A program made the translations under genes and the position numbers. Shown here in pieces: positions 1 to 8,106 of a DNA stretch of 64,000 nt. The notes under the pieces were generated by a model. That model saw only the letters and a list, made by a program, of their open reading frames with translations, was not told where the DNA came from and did not search any database. Numbering within the stretch: the first letter of the stretch is position 1; every line of letters starts with the position of its first letter. The stretch lies in NCBI RefSeq assembly GCF_027270315.1, contig NZ_CP114413.1:4092001-4156000 (forward strand), written 5' to 3'. The DNA comes from Streptomyces cinnabarinus. GTDB lineage: Bacteria > Actinomycetota > Actinomycetes > Streptomycetales > Streptomycetaceae.

Positions 1-59
1 AGGACGTTCCGCGCCGAGGGCGTGCAGGCAGTTCAGGGTGTGCAGGCAGCCGCGGCCCG

Positions 60-473
60 TCAGTCGCCGTAGATCCAGCTGCCGTAGGACGCCTGCTCGA
101 CCAGGCCGGCGATGGCGAGACCGGCAAGGCCCAGGATCAGGCCGAGCAGGCCGACTCGCACGAAGGAGGGGCCGATGATGGTGATCGAGTCGGCCTGAGT
201 GGTGATGGTCCCCCAGTCACGGAACCGCCGGATGTCGTCGCGGGACACCAGCCAGAAGAACAGTCCCATGAGAAGGAAGCCCGCGCCGAAGATCAGCATG
301 AGAAAGCCGAACACTACGAAGCCCTCCTCCCGGTCGGAATGGTCGCCGACGAAGAGCAGACCGGCGACGACCACCAGAGCGGCGGCGAAGAGCCCGAAGA
401 GCGAGCCGCGCAGCAGGACATCTCGCAGCCGCAGGCGCGGCGTGATCACTCCGTCTCGGTCCAGCGTCGTCAT
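60..473 (-). CDS. small three-helix membrane protein
   Basis: Unrecognised 137-residue membrane protein. A short cytoplasmic N-terminus is followed by hydrophobic helices at about residues 24-42, 51-76 and 106-124, with a basic stretch (SRDDIRRFRD) between helices 2 and 3. It has no signal peptide or catalytic motif. It lies 35 bp downstream of the alcohol dehydrogenase on the same strand, so it could be the last gene of that leftward operon, although nothing in it suggests a role in the pathway. The 59 bp to its left hold no recognisable gene. The reading frame is convincing from its base bias; the function is unknown. Confidence 0.8.
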   Translation of the reverse strand: MTTLDRDGVITPRLRLRDVLLRGSLFGLFAAALVVVAGLLFVGDHSDREEGFVVFGFLMLIFGAGFLLMGLFFWLVSRDDIRRFRDWGTITTQADSITIIGPSFVRVGLLGLILGLAGLAIAGLVEQASYGSWIYGD

Positions 474-508
474 GGTGGCACCCTAACCGAGCAGCGGAAC
501 ACGGCCGT

Positions 509-1558
509 TCAGAAGGTGAGCACCGCCCGCGCCACCCGGCCCGCCTCCGCGTCGGCCGCCGCCTTCTCGAAGTCCTCCACCGGGTAGGTCCGGGTGACCA
601 GTTCGTCGAGGAGGAGTCGGCCCTCGCGGTACAGGTCGGCGTAGAGGGCGATGTCGCGTTGGGGGCGGGACGAGCCGTAGCGGCAGCCGAGGATGGACTT
701 GTCCAGGTAGAGCGTGGAGACGCGGAACGACGCCTCGGCGGTGGCCGGTGGGACGCCGAGGAGGATGGCCTGGCCGTGCCGGTCGAGGAGGTCGACGGCC
801 GCCCGGATCAGCTCGACGCGTCCGACACACTCGAAGGCGTGGTCGGCGCCGTTGGGCAGGAGGTCCCGTACCCCTTCCGTCGACGTCAGGAAGTCGGTCG
901 CGCCGAACCTCCGCGCCATCTCCTCCTTCGCCGGATTGGAGTCGACGGCGACGATCCGCAGGGCACCCGCGATCCGCGCCCCCTGAATGACATTGAGCCC
1001 GATTCCCCCCGTACCGATCACCACCACGCTCTCGCCCCGGTCCACCCGCGCCCGGTTGAGCACGGCCCCCACCCCGGTCAGCACCCCGCATCCGATCAAC
1101 GCGGCGGACGTCAGCGGAAGTTCCCCCGGGATCCGCACGGCCTGCACGGCCTTGACGACCGTCCGCTCGGCGAAGGCGGAGTTGGCGGCGAACTGGTACA
1201 CCGGGCGCCCGTCCCGCGTGAAGGGCTGCCCCGGCCGCCCGATCGCCTGCCGGCACATGGTCGGCCGCCCCCGGTCGCACTCGGCGCACGCACCGCAGTT
1301 GGCGAGGGTGGACAGCGCCACATGGTCCCCGGGCCCGACATGGGTGACCCCCACACCCACGGACTCCACCACCCCGGCACCCTCGTGGCCCAACACCACA
1401 GGAACGGGGAAGGGTATGGTCCCGTCCACCACACTCAGATCGCTGTGGCACAGGCCCGCCGCCGCGATGGCGACCCGCACCTCGCCCGGCCCCGGTTCGC
1501 GCACCTCCAGATCGTCCACGACCTCGGTCCGCTTGCCGTCGAACAGCACTCCGCGCAT
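509..1558 (-). CDS. zinc-dependent alcohol dehydrogenase (MDR family)
   Basis: 349-residue medium-chain dehydrogenase that should oxidise an alcohol or reduce an aldehyde with NAD(P)(H). Visible motifs are the catalytic-zinc region GLCHSDLS and GHEGAGVVESVG, a full structural-zinc motif (NCGACAECDRGRPTMC, Cx2Cx2Cx7C), and the Rossmann glycine motif GTGGIGLN. An upstream in-frame extension exists, but the ATG at 1558 overlaps the stop of the acyl-CoA dehydrogenase as TGATG. That indicates translational coupling and sets this start. It is the third gene of the SDR-ACAD-ADH operon and probably handles a hydroxylated or aldehyde intermediate of an acyl-CoA pathway. The substrate cannot be told from sequence. 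Confidence 0.93.
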   Translation of the reverse strand: MRGVLFDGKRTEVVDDLEVREPGPGEVRVAIAAAGLCHSDLSVVDGTIPFPVPVVLGHEGAGVVESVGVGVTHVGPGDHVALSTLANCGACAECDRGRPTMCRQAIGRPGQPFTRDGRPVYQFAANSAFAERTVVKAVQAVRIPGELPLTSAALIGCGVLTGVGAVLNRARVDRGESVVVIGTGGIGLNVIQGARIAGALRIVAVDSNPAKEEMARRFGATDFLTSTEGVRDLLPNGADHAFECVGRVELIRAAVDLLDRHGQAILLGVPPATAEASFRVSTLYLDKSILGCRYGSSRPQRDIALYADLYREGRLLLDELVTRTYPVEDFEKAAADAEAGRVARAVLTF

Positions 1559-2709
1559 CAGACGACCCCCTTGGGCTCCCTGGGCAGGCCGAGCACCCGC
1601 TCGGCGATGATCGTGCGCTGGACCTGATCCGAGCCGCCATAGATGGTGTCGGCCCGGGAGAAGAGGAACAGCTGCTGGAACGGCTCGAGTTCGTAGGGCG
1701 CGGCAGGCGTCCAGTCGGCCGGACCGACCGCCGCACCGGCGCCGCGCACCTGCACCGCCAGCTCCCCGAGCCGCTGGTGCCACCCGGCCCACAGCAGCTT
1801 GGCCACGCTGGCGGCGCCCGCGTCCCCGGCGCCGCCCAGGGTGCGCAGGGCGTTCCAGCGCATCGTGCGCAGCTCGGCCCACAGCCGGACGATCCGGTCC
1901 CGCAGCACGGGATCCGCGACGGCACCGGTGTCGACCGCGGCCCGCACGACCTGCTCCAACTCCCGCGCGAAGCCGATCTGCTGGGCCAGCGTGGACACCC
2001 CGCGCTCGAAGCCGAGCAGGCTCATCGCCACCCGCCAGCCGTTGCCCTCCCCGCCGACGACGTGCTCCACGCGCGCGTGCGCGCCGTCGAAGAAGACCTC
2101 GTTGAAGTCACTGGTGCCGGTCAGCTGCCGGATCGGGCGGACGTCGATCCGGCCGGGCTGGTCCATGGGCACGAGCAGGAAGCTCAGCCCGTGGTGCCGA
2201 CGGGACCCCGGCTCGGTGCGGGCCAGGACGAAGCACCAGTCCGCCTCGTGGGCGAGCGAGGTCCAGATCTTCTGCCCGGTGACGCGGTACGCGCCCGTGG
2301 CGTCCCGCGCGGCCACCGTCCGTACGGCCGCCAGGTCCGACCCGGCGCCGGGTTCGCTGTACCCCTGGCACCACAGCTCCTCCCCTGCGGCCACCGGGGG
2401 CAGGAAGCGTGCCTTCTGCTCCTCGGTGCCATGGGCGAGCAGGGTGGGCGCCAGCAGCTTCTCCCCGATGTGCCCCGACCTGGGGGGCGCGCCGGAGCGG
2501 GCGTACTCCTCGGCCCAGGCGACCTGCTGGGTGAGCGTGGCGGTCCGGTTTCCGTAGCCGCCCTCCGGCCAGGAGAGGCCGATCCAGCCTGCCGCACCGA
2601 GGGTCCGTTCCCAACCGCGGCGGTCCTGTGCCGCATCGGCGTGCGCGGCGAGCCAGGCCCTGGCCTCCACGCGGAACGCCTCGTCCGCGGCTGAGAATCC
2701 GAAGTCCAC
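1558..2709 (-). CDS. acyl-CoA dehydrogenase
   Basis: 383-residue FAD-dependent acyl-CoA dehydrogenase introducing an alpha,beta double bond into an acyl-CoA. The FAD/substrate signature WCQGYSEPGAGSDLA and the following GQKIWTSLAHEADW are clear, and the C-terminus has YGGSDQVQRTIIAERVLGLP, typical of the family. Length is normal for a full ACAD. It is coupled to the alcohol dehydrogenase by TGATG and lies 13 bp after the SDR. The WCQG and IWTS block is shared with the ACAD at 6853-7983, so the two belong to one subfamily, of the type often used for bulky or branched acyl chains rather than simple fatty acids. That substrate view is inference. Confidence 0.94.
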   Translation of the reverse strand: MDFGFSAADEAFRVEARAWLAAHADAAQDRRGWERTLGAAGWIGLSWPEGGYGNRTATLTQQVAWAEEYARSGAPPRSGHIGEKLLAPTLLAHGTEEQKARFLPPVAAGEELWCQGYSEPGAGSDLAAVRTVAARDATGAYRVTGQKIWTSLAHEADWCFVLARTEPGSRRHHGLSFLLVPMDQPGRIDVRPIRQLTGTSDFNEVFFDGAHARVEHVVGGEGNGWRVAMSLLGFERGVSTLAQQIGFARELEQVVRAAVDTGAVADPVLRDRIVRLWAELRTMRWNALRTLGGAGDAGAASVAKLLWAGWHQRLGELAVQVRGAGAAVGPADWTPAAPYELEPFQQLFLFSRADTIYGGSDQVQRTIIAERVLGLPREPKGVV

Positions 2710-2722
2710 GACAAGTCCCCCT

Positions 2723-3598
2723 CTACGAGGCGTTCGGCGGCCGGAGCAGCGGCATCGGGTCGGTCCCCACCGTCCCCGGCAGGAACTCGGCGATCCGTTC
2801 CGGTGTCCAGGACCCGTCGGCGTACGCGGCGCGCAGTTCCCTGGGCTGTGCCCAGACCGCCAGCTTCGGCCCGGCGATCGTGTACACCTGCCCGGTGATG
2901 CCCTGGTCCCGGGCCCGGTCGGACAGCAGATAGACGACCAGGGCGGCCACGTCCTCCGGCTCCCCGATCTCCGTCAGCTCCATGGGGACCTTCGCCGACA
3001 TCCGGGTCCGGGCGACCGGCGCGACCGCGTTCGCCGTCACCCCGTACTTGCTCAGGCCCAGCGCGGCGCTGCGCACCAGCGAGATGATCCCGCCCTTCGC
3101 CGCGCTGTAGTTGGCCTGCGAGTACGAGCCCTGATGGTTGCCGCTGGTGAATCCGATCAGGGTCCCGGAGCGCTGCTGCCGCATCAGCGCCGAGGCCGCG
3201 CGGAACACCGTGAACGTGCCCTTGAGGTGGGTGGCGATCACCGGATCCCACTCCTCCTCGGTCATGTTGAACAGCATCCGCTCCCGCAGGATCCCGGCGA
3301 CGCACACGACCCCGTCGAGCCGCCCGTACGACGACACGGCGACGTCCACGACCCGCTGCCCGCCCGCCATGGCGGAGATGTCGTCGGCGACCGCCACGGC
3401 CGCTCCCCCGGCGGCCTCGATCTCCTTGACGACCCCTTCGGCGACGTCGCTCGTCGGTGCGGCGCCGTCCACCCCGACGCCGTAGTCGTTGACGACCACG
3501 CGCGCCCCCTCGGCCGCCGCCGCCAGCGCCACCGCGCGGCCGATCCCCCGTCCCGCGCCGGTCACGGCGATGACCTTGCCTGCCAAGAAGTTCCCCAC
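2723..3598 (-). CDS. SDR oxidoreductase of the multifunctional-enzyme type
   Basis: 291-residue short-chain dehydrogenase. The cofactor motif TGAGRGIG is at residues 13-20, followed by VVVNDYGV, and the active site YSAAK is present. The N-terminal sequence and an insertion after beta-2 (GVDGAAPTSDVAE) resemble the hydroxyacyl-CoA dehydrogenase domain of peroxisomal multifunctional enzyme 2 (17-beta-HSD4), so a 3-hydroxyacyl-CoA dehydrogenase role is likely. It is the first gene of the leftward operon ending with the alcohol dehydrogenase. Its start lies 23 bp from a TetR-type palindrome shared with the divergent cyclase gene. Confidence 0.9.
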   Translation of the reverse strand: MGNFLAGKVIAVTGAGRGIGRAVALAAAAEGARVVVNDYGVGVDGAAPTSDVAEGVVKEIEAAGGAAVAVADDISAMAGGQRVVDVAVSSYGRLDGVVCVAGILRERMLFNMTEEEWDPVIATHLKGTFTVFRAASALMRQQRSGTLIGFTSGNHQGSYSQANYSAAKGGIISLVRSAALGLSKYGVTANAVAPVARTRMSAKVPMELTEIGEPEDVAALVVYLLSDRARDQGITGQVYTIAGPKLAVWAQPRELRAAYADGSWTPERIAEFLPGTVGTDPMPLLRPPNAS

Positions 3599-3620
3599 GC
3601 CCGGCCCCTTCCCGCGGTTT

Positions 3621-3635
3621 CTGACGGACCGTTAG
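3621..3635. promoter_or_regulatory. TetR-type operator, copy 1 of CTGACG palindrome
   Basis: CTGACGGACCGTTAG is a 15-bp near-perfect inverted repeat with one mismatch between arms, in the 85-bp divergent gap between the SDR (start 3598) and the cyclase (start 3684). Two further copies with a perfect CTGACG-N3-CGTCAG core lie at 7999-8013 and 8075-8089. The size and position fit a TetR-family repressor. No such repressor is encoded next to the site. Confidence 0.6.
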
Positions 3636-3683
3636 ATTTTATGTCCCGCCGGACAGTCGGAGACAAGCCCCGGGGAGGGACCG

Positions 3684-4610
3684 ATGTCACTGCCGGACGC
3701 GTTCCACGAGATCGCCAAGCGCGTGAACAACTGGGGCCGTTGGGGCGCCGACGACGAACTGGGCACCCTCAACCTGATCACCGACGACGTCGTCCGCGAG
3801 GCGGCTGCCTGCGTGCGCGGCGGGCGGCGGATCCCGCTCGCGCTGCCGCTCGGCCAGGACGGTGTGCAGAGCGGGATGATCCCCGGGCGGATCAATCCGC
3901 TGCACGCGATGGTGCAGATCAACCAGGAGATCTTCGGCCCGGGGACGGTCGCGTGCAGCGACGACGCCGTGACGATGGGCCTTCAGGCGGGCACCCACTG
4001 GGACGCGCTCACCCATGTCTCGCACTCCGGCCGCCTCTACAACGGCCGCCCCGCGGACAGCATCACCGCGCACGGCGGCGCCTCCTTCGCGGGGATGGCG
4101 ACGGCGCGGCACATCGTCTCGCGCGGGGTGCTGCTCGACGTGGCACGCGCGCGCGGCGTGGAGCGGCTCGACGGCGGGCACGCCGTGACGCCCGAGGACC
4201 TGGAGGCGGCCGAGGAGTTCGCGGGCACGCGCGTGCGGGCCGGCGACATCGTGCTCGTGCGCACCGGGCAGATGCGGGTGTACCTCGCCGGGGACAAGCA
4301 CGGCTACGGCTATCCGTCTCCGGGTCTGTCGATCCGCACTCCGGAGTGGTTCCACGCGCGCGATGTGGCCGCCGTCGCCAACGACACCCTCACCTTCGAG
4401 ATCTTCCCGCCGGAGATCGAGGACCTGTGGCTGCCCGTGCACGCGCTCGACCTGGTGGAGATGGGGATGCCGCAGGGCCAGAACTGGAATCTCGAAGAGT
4501 TGTCCACAGCCTGTGGACAAGAGGGCCGCCACACCTTCCTGTTGTCGGCGACGCCCGAGCCGTTCGTCGGCGCGACAGGCGCCCCGGTGGCTCCGGTCGC
4601 GGTGCTGTGA
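3684..4610 (+). CDS. cyclase family protein (metal-dependent hydrolase)
   Basis: 308-residue member of the cyclase/kynurenine formamidase-like family, metal-dependent hydrolases acting on amides, lactones or enol-lactones. The family metal motif is seen as AGTHWDALTH near residue 100, and VLVRTGQM lies in the second half. A Shine-Dalgarno GGGAGGGA precedes the ATG. The gene diverges from the SDR operon and shares the palindrome at 3621-3635. A ring- or lactone-opening step in the same catabolic route is plausible. Kynurenine formamidase itself is less likely because no tryptophan-degradation gene is nearby. Confidence 0.88.
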   Translation: MSLPDAFHEIAKRVNNWGRWGADDELGTLNLITDDVVREAAACVRGGRRIPLALPLGQDGVQSGMIPGRINPLHAMVQINQEIFGPGTVACSDDAVTMGLQAGTHWDALTHVSHSGRLYNGRPADSITAHGGASFAGMATARHIVSRGVLLDVARARGVERLDGGHAVTPEDLEAAEEFAGTRVRAGDIVLVRTGQMRVYLAGDKHGYGYPSPGLSIRTPEWFHARDVAAVANDTLTFEIFPPEIEDLWLPVHALDLVEMGMPQGQNWNLEELSTACGQEGRHTFLLSATPEPFVGATGAPVAPVAVL

Positions 4611-5003
4611 ACCTCTGAAGTGCGGTTGGCGGCGCGCGATCTGCCCGCCCCGAGCACGGAAGCGCGCACCGCCATCCCACTCCGGCGCACCCGCCCCGAC
4701 TGTCCCCCGGGCCCTGAGGGAGCCGACGCCGAATCGCGACCCGCACTCGTCGAGGGCTCCCGTCACCGAAACCCTCGTCGTCCCCTCACGGCGAATCGCT
4801 GACCACAAGCGTGATCAAACGGACACGCGTCGTCAACACCTGTTCGGAGATTTATTACTTACGCCCCATATGCGGCAGGCGCACACTGAAGCATGTCCCG
4901 GCGCATCGCGCCGCGTCCGGCGCAAAGGAAAGGGGCTCATGGCCCGCGATCGGCTCCGCGTACCCCGCGGGCGCCGTACCACCGCCGCCCGGCCATGGGC
5001 GCC
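4611..5003. other. convergent intergenic region, no gene seen
   Basis: About 390 bp between two convergent genes. Short open frames here have no credible ribosome site or codon bias. The only contrast is an A+T-rich patch near 4848-4866 (TTTATTACTTACG). I see no clean hairpin terminator and no assignable promoter. Confidence 0.5.
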
Positions 5004-5480
5004 TCACACCGCCTCGAACGCCAGCCCTTCGAAGGCTCCGCCGCCGTAGGCCGCGGCGGGTTCGCGCTGTTCGGCACAGCGGTCGAGTTCGCACCAGATG
5101 CGCTTGCCGGGGCCCTCGGGCATCCAGCCCCAGCGGTCGGCCAGTCCGTCGACGAGGGCGAGGCCCCGGCCGCCGGTCTCCCCGCCGCCCGCACAACGCG
5201 GCACCGGGGCCCGGCCGCTGGCGTCGACCACTTCCAGACGGACGGTGACCGCCTCGGGGCCGGCCGCGGCCCCGGGCAGGAACAGCCGCAGCACGGCCGG
5301 GCAGCCGGTGTGCACCACGGCGTTGGTGACCAGTTCGGACACGAGCAGGACCAGGGTCTCCGACAGCGACTCATCGGCCCCTATCCCGGAACCGGCGAGC
5401 CTGGAGCGGGCCCACCGCCGGGCTCGCCCCACTTCAGCGGGGTCGGGCCGGATCTCCAGCTGCACTTGAAGCACCTGCAC
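5004..5480 (-). CDS. ATP-binding protein of the anti-sigma/HATPase_c_2 type
   Basis: 158-residue GHKL-fold protein like the RsbW/SpoIIAB-related kinases of Streptomyces. The N box is SELVTNAVVHT, the G1-like box is VVDASG, and the G2 region is GGRGLALVDGLADRWGW. There is no sensor or transmembrane domain. Proteins of this kind either phosphorylate STAS antagonists and bind sigma factors, or belong to WhiJ/AbaA-type modules with an XRE regulator and a DUF397 protein. Here the gene stands alone; an XRE-DUF397 pair lies at 41629-42637 and a STAS protein at 10284-10664. The partner is unknown. Confidence 0.9.
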   Translation of the reverse strand: MQVLQVQLEIRPDPAEVGRARRWARSRLAGSGIGADESLSETLVLLVSELVTNAVVHTGCPAVLRLFLPGAAAGPEAVTVRLEVVDASGRAPVPRCAGGGETGGRGLALVDGLADRWGWMPEGPGKRIWCELDRCAEQREPAAAYGGGAFEGLAFEAV

Positions 5481-5983
5481 CGCTCACACCATCCGAACCG
5501 GCGGACTCATAGCCCCGCGCCTCACGAGGGCCACGATCGTAGCCATTTTTTGCATGACCAGAACAATGGCCGGAGCCAGGGTCACGGAACGTGAATCCCT
5601 TACGAGAAAGCATGGTTGACGTACAGTCACCCCAACAAGCGCTTCGGGCATATTCCAGCGCGAAGGAGTACCCGTGCGGGATACTGTGCGACGCTCGTGC
5701 CGGGGAGTCGAACAGGCGGGGGCCGGAACCGCGCCCGCCCTGCGAGAACCGGCACGCATCGCCGGATCCGGAGCCGCCTCAGGGGCAACTCCGGCATGGC
5801 TCGTGCTCGGAACCACTCGCATCCCACACAAGGTACCGGAGCGGGGCGCCGACTCCAGGACGTGACGAGTCACACGTAGGACACAACCCGATATCAACGC
5901 TCCGTAGTTCCGGTATGCCACAATCCGCGACACCGAAGGCTGACCCGGTACCAGATCCGCAGCCCAGAAGCCCTTCTCGCCCC
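5481..5983. other. 500-bp region upstream of the ATP-binding gene
   Basis: The region is lower in G+C than its surroundings and should carry the promoter of the leftward ATP-binding gene. On the + strand it contains one small ORF with a good ribosome site (5674-5865, listed separately). On the other strand a 149-codon open frame exists, but it has poor codon bias and no ribosome site, so I do not call it. No terminator hairpin stands out. Confidence 0.45.
5674..5865 (+). CDS. possible small protein of 63 residues
   Basis: GTG start preceded by GAAGGAG with 5-bp spacing, giving a 63-residue product (N-terminus MRDTVRRSCRGVEQAG, C-terminus KVPERGADSRT). I do not recognise it. Against a gene: by my count about 19 of 63 third positions are A or T, well above its neighbours, and the product is rich in Ala, Gly and Arg without domain features. 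For it: the ribosome site is good and the orientation diverges from the ATP-binding gene, as small regulators often do in such loci. It could equally be leader sequence. Confidence 0.35.
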   Translation: MRDTVRRSCRGVEQAGAGTAPALREPARIAGSGAASGATPAWLVLGTTRIPHKVPERGADSRT

Positions 5984-6850
5984 TCAGTCGGCCAACTCGG
6001 CGGCGAGCAGCTCCTCACTCTCCGTCCCGCCACCGCCACGCTGCGCCCGGACCCAGGCCCGTTTGAGATGCAGCTGCACCTCGCACTCCCAGGTGAAGCC
6101 CATTCCGCCGTGCACCTGGAGGCAGTCGCGGGCGCCGCGTACGGCGGCCTCGTCGGCGAGCAGGCGGGCCGCGGCGATGTCGGCGGGGTCACCGGTCACC
6201 GCGGCGGCGTACACGGCGGCACGGGCGGTCTCCGCCTGCACCAGCATGTCGGCGCACAGGTGCTTGACCGCCTGGAAGGCCCCGACCGGCTGTCCGAACT
6301 GCTCACGGGTCCGGGCGTGTTGCACGGCCAGCTCGCACGCGCGCGTGGCGGTGCCGAGCTGCTCGGCGGCGGTGAGGAGGACGGCCGGCGGGTCCGCGGG
6401 GGCCGCTCCCGCGGGCACGCGGTGAAGCGGCGTCAGCGGGTCCACGGAGCGCAGGGGCAGGGCGCCGGAGGCATCGCCCAGCACCACGTCCGCCGCGTCG
6501 AGCCACTCCACCAGGACGCCGTCCACGGCCGTCACGACGGCCTCCCCGGTGGCCGCGCCCGGCACCGAGCCCGCCGCCAGCTGCGTGGCGGCCAGCGGGC
6601 CGGGCAGCAGCGCCCGGCCCGCCTCCTCGAAGACCAACACGGCCTCCGGCAGCCCGAGTCCGACCCCGCCGTCCGACTCGGGCAGCCGCAGCGCGAAGAA
6701 CCCCGCCTCTCCCAGCTCCCGCCACAGGGCCCGGTCGAGGCCCGGTGCGTCCACGGCCGCGCGCAGCGCCTCGGGGCCGCACCGGCGCTCCAGCAGCTCC
6801 CGCATGCCGGCCTTCAACGCCCGCTGTTCCACGCTCAGTTGGAACCGCAT
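5984..6850 (-). CDS. acyl-CoA dehydrogenase, smaller partner subunit
   Basis: 288-residue acyl-CoA dehydrogenase-like protein, shorter than a full ACAD (about 380). The middle beta domain is reduced, while the C-terminal helical domain is intact, with RTREQFGQPVGAFQAVKH and the family motif VHGGMGFTWE. The ATG at 6850 follows the stop of the larger ACAD by 2 bp, so the two are translationally coupled. Short-plus-long pairs like this form alpha2beta2 heterotetramers in actinobacterial steroid side-chain catabolism (ChsE-type enzymes), and the same assembly is inferred here. The product is lower in conserved FAD contacts than its partner, as expected. Confidence 0.9.
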   Translation of the reverse strand: MRFQLSVEQRALKAGMRELLERRCGPEALRAAVDAPGLDRALWRELGEAGFFALRLPESDGGVGLGLPEAVLVFEEAGRALLPGPLAATQLAAGSVPGAATGEAVVTAVDGVLVEWLDAADVVLGDASGALPLRSVDPLTPLHRVPAGAAPADPPAVLLTAAEQLGTATRACELAVQHARTREQFGQPVGAFQAVKHLCADMLVQAETARAAVYAAAVTGDPADIAAARLLADEAAVRGARDCLQVHGGMGFTWECEVQLHLKRAWVRAQRGGGGTESEELLAAELAD

Positions 6851-6852
6851 GC

Positions 6853-7983
6853 TCACCGCCCCTTCGGCAGCCCGAGGATCCGTTCGGCCACGATGTTCCG
6901 CTGGATCTGCGAGGTCCCGGCCGCGATGGTGTACGACAGCGACGACAGCCGGTCGAGCACCCAGCCCCGGCCGAGATCGAGGGCGTCGGGCCCGAGGACG
7001 TCGGCGGCGGCGTCGTAGAGCTCCTGGCGGGCGTGCGAGTACCTCAGTTTGAAAACCGAACCGCCCACCCCGGGCACCCCGCTCACCGACGCCTCGCTCA
7101 CGTTCCACTGCGTGAGGCGCCACAGCGCGCGGAACTCGGCGTTGAGGCGGCCGAGCCTGCGCCGTAGCGCCGGATCGTCCCAGCGGCCGTTCTCTCTGGC
7201 CTCGGCGGCGAGTTCGCGCAGGACGCGGCGGCAGGCGACGACCTCGCCGACGAAGGCCGTGCCGCGCTCGAAGGAGAGCGTCACCATCGTCACGCGCCAG
7301 CCGTCGTTCTCCGCGCCGACCCGGTTCGCCACCGGCACCCGCACCTCGTCGAGGAAGACCTCGGCGAACTCGGTGGACCCGGCGAGGGTACGCAGCGGCC
7401 GTACGGTGACGCCCGGGGCGTCCATGCGCATCGCCAGCCAGGTGATGCCCCGGTGCCTGGGCGCCTCGGGGTCGGTGCGCACCAACAGCTCGCACCAGTC
7501 GGCGACTTCGGCGTGCGAGGTCCAGATCTTGGATCCGGTCACCACATAGTCGTCGCCGTCGCGCCACGCGCGCGTGCGCAGCGCCGCTAGGTCGGATCCC
7601 GCGCCGGGTTCACTGAAGCCCTGGCACCAGACCTCCGCGCCGCGCAGGATCGGCGGCAGCCAGCGCGCCCGCTGTGCGGGGGTGCCCTCGGCGGCGATGG
7701 TGGGGCCCGCGTGCAGCAGCCCGACGAAGTTCGCGCCCACGTAGGGCGCGCCCGCGCGCTCGGTCTCCTCCAGGTAGATCAACCGGGTGGTCGGCGAGGC
7801 GTCCCAGTGCACGTCGGCGTACCCCGCGTCATGGAGCATGTGCTGCCAGCCGAGGTCGTAGGCGCGTCGGCCGGGCCAGTCGGAGGGGTCCGGCGCCTCG
7901 GGCAGCTTCGGCAGCACCTCGCCGAGCCACTGCCGCAGGCGCGCCCGGAACTCCTCCTCCTCGGGCGTGTACGAGAGGTCCAT
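6853..7983 (-). CDS. acyl-CoA dehydrogenase, larger partner subunit
   Basis: 376-residue full-length acyl-CoA dehydrogenase with VWCQGFSEPGAGSDLA, GSKIWTSHAEVADWCELLVRTD and the C-terminal AGTSQIQRNIVAERILGLPKG. It is first in a two-gene leftward operon with the shorter ACAD. The start lies 15 bp from a TetR-type palindrome at 7999-8013, on the far side of which the CoA ligase is transcribed divergently. Heterotetramer formation with 5984-6850 is likely. Substrates of such pairs are usually bulky ring- or branched-chain acyl-CoAs; the actual one is unknown. Confidence 0.93.
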   Translation of the reverse strand: MDLSYTPEEEEFRARLRQWLGEVLPKLPEAPDPSDWPGRRAYDLGWQHMLHDAGYADVHWDASPTTRLIYLEETERAGAPYVGANFVGLLHAGPTIAAEGTPAQRARWLPPILRGAEVWCQGFSEPGAGSDLAALRTRAWRDGDDYVVTGSKIWTSHAEVADWCELLVRTDPEAPRHRGITWLAMRMDAPGVTVRPLRTLAGSTEFAEVFLDEVRVPVANRVGAENDGWRVTMVTLSFERGTAFVGEVVACRRVLRELAAEARENGRWDDPALRRRLGRLNAEFRALWRLTQWNVSEASVSGVPGVGGSVFKLRYSHARQELYDAAADVLGPDALDLGRGWVLDRLSSLSYTIAAGTSQIQRNIVAERILGLPKGR

Positions 7984-7998
7984 ACGGCGGCCACCAAT

Positions 7999-8013
7999 CT
8001 GACGATCCGTCAG
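7999..8013. promoter_or_regulatory. TetR-type operator, copy 2
   Basis: CTGACGATCCGTCAG contains a perfect CTGACG-N3-CGTCAG inverted repeat just upstream of the leftward ACAD pair. Same motif as 3621-3635 and 8075-8089. Confidence 0.65.
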
Positions 8014-8074
8014 TTCAGGCTAGCCCCGCACCCCTGGACCGACAAGGCGGGGCGCCCTACGCTCTGTCCACCAT

Positions 8075-8089
8075 CTGACGCATCGTCAG
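8075..8089. promoter_or_regulatory. TetR-type operator, copy 3
   Basis: CTGACGCATCGTCAG is a perfect CTGACG-N3-CGTCAG palindrome ending 17 bp before the GTG of the CoA ligase and just upstream of its ribosome site AAAGGGG. Bound repressor would block ligase transcription. Its centre is 76 bp from copy 2. Confidence 0.65.
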
Positions 8090-8106
8090 CAAAGGGGCCC
8101 GCCGCC

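Noticed and set aside
483..1925. 480-codon minus-strand frame overlapping the alcohol dehydrogenase
   Set aside because: Different reading frame from the enzyme; composition rich in Arg, Gly and Pro with no motif, unlike the clear zinc and Rossmann motifs in the chosen frame.
4848..4866. A+T-rich patch as a promoter
   Set aside because: No -35/-10 pair with correct spacing on either strand, and it lies between convergent genes.
5591..7018. Very long open frame antisense to the small ACAD
   Set aside because: It mirrors the third-position G+C bias of the real gene on the other strand; it has no ribosome site or domain, while the minus-strand ACAD is unmistakable.
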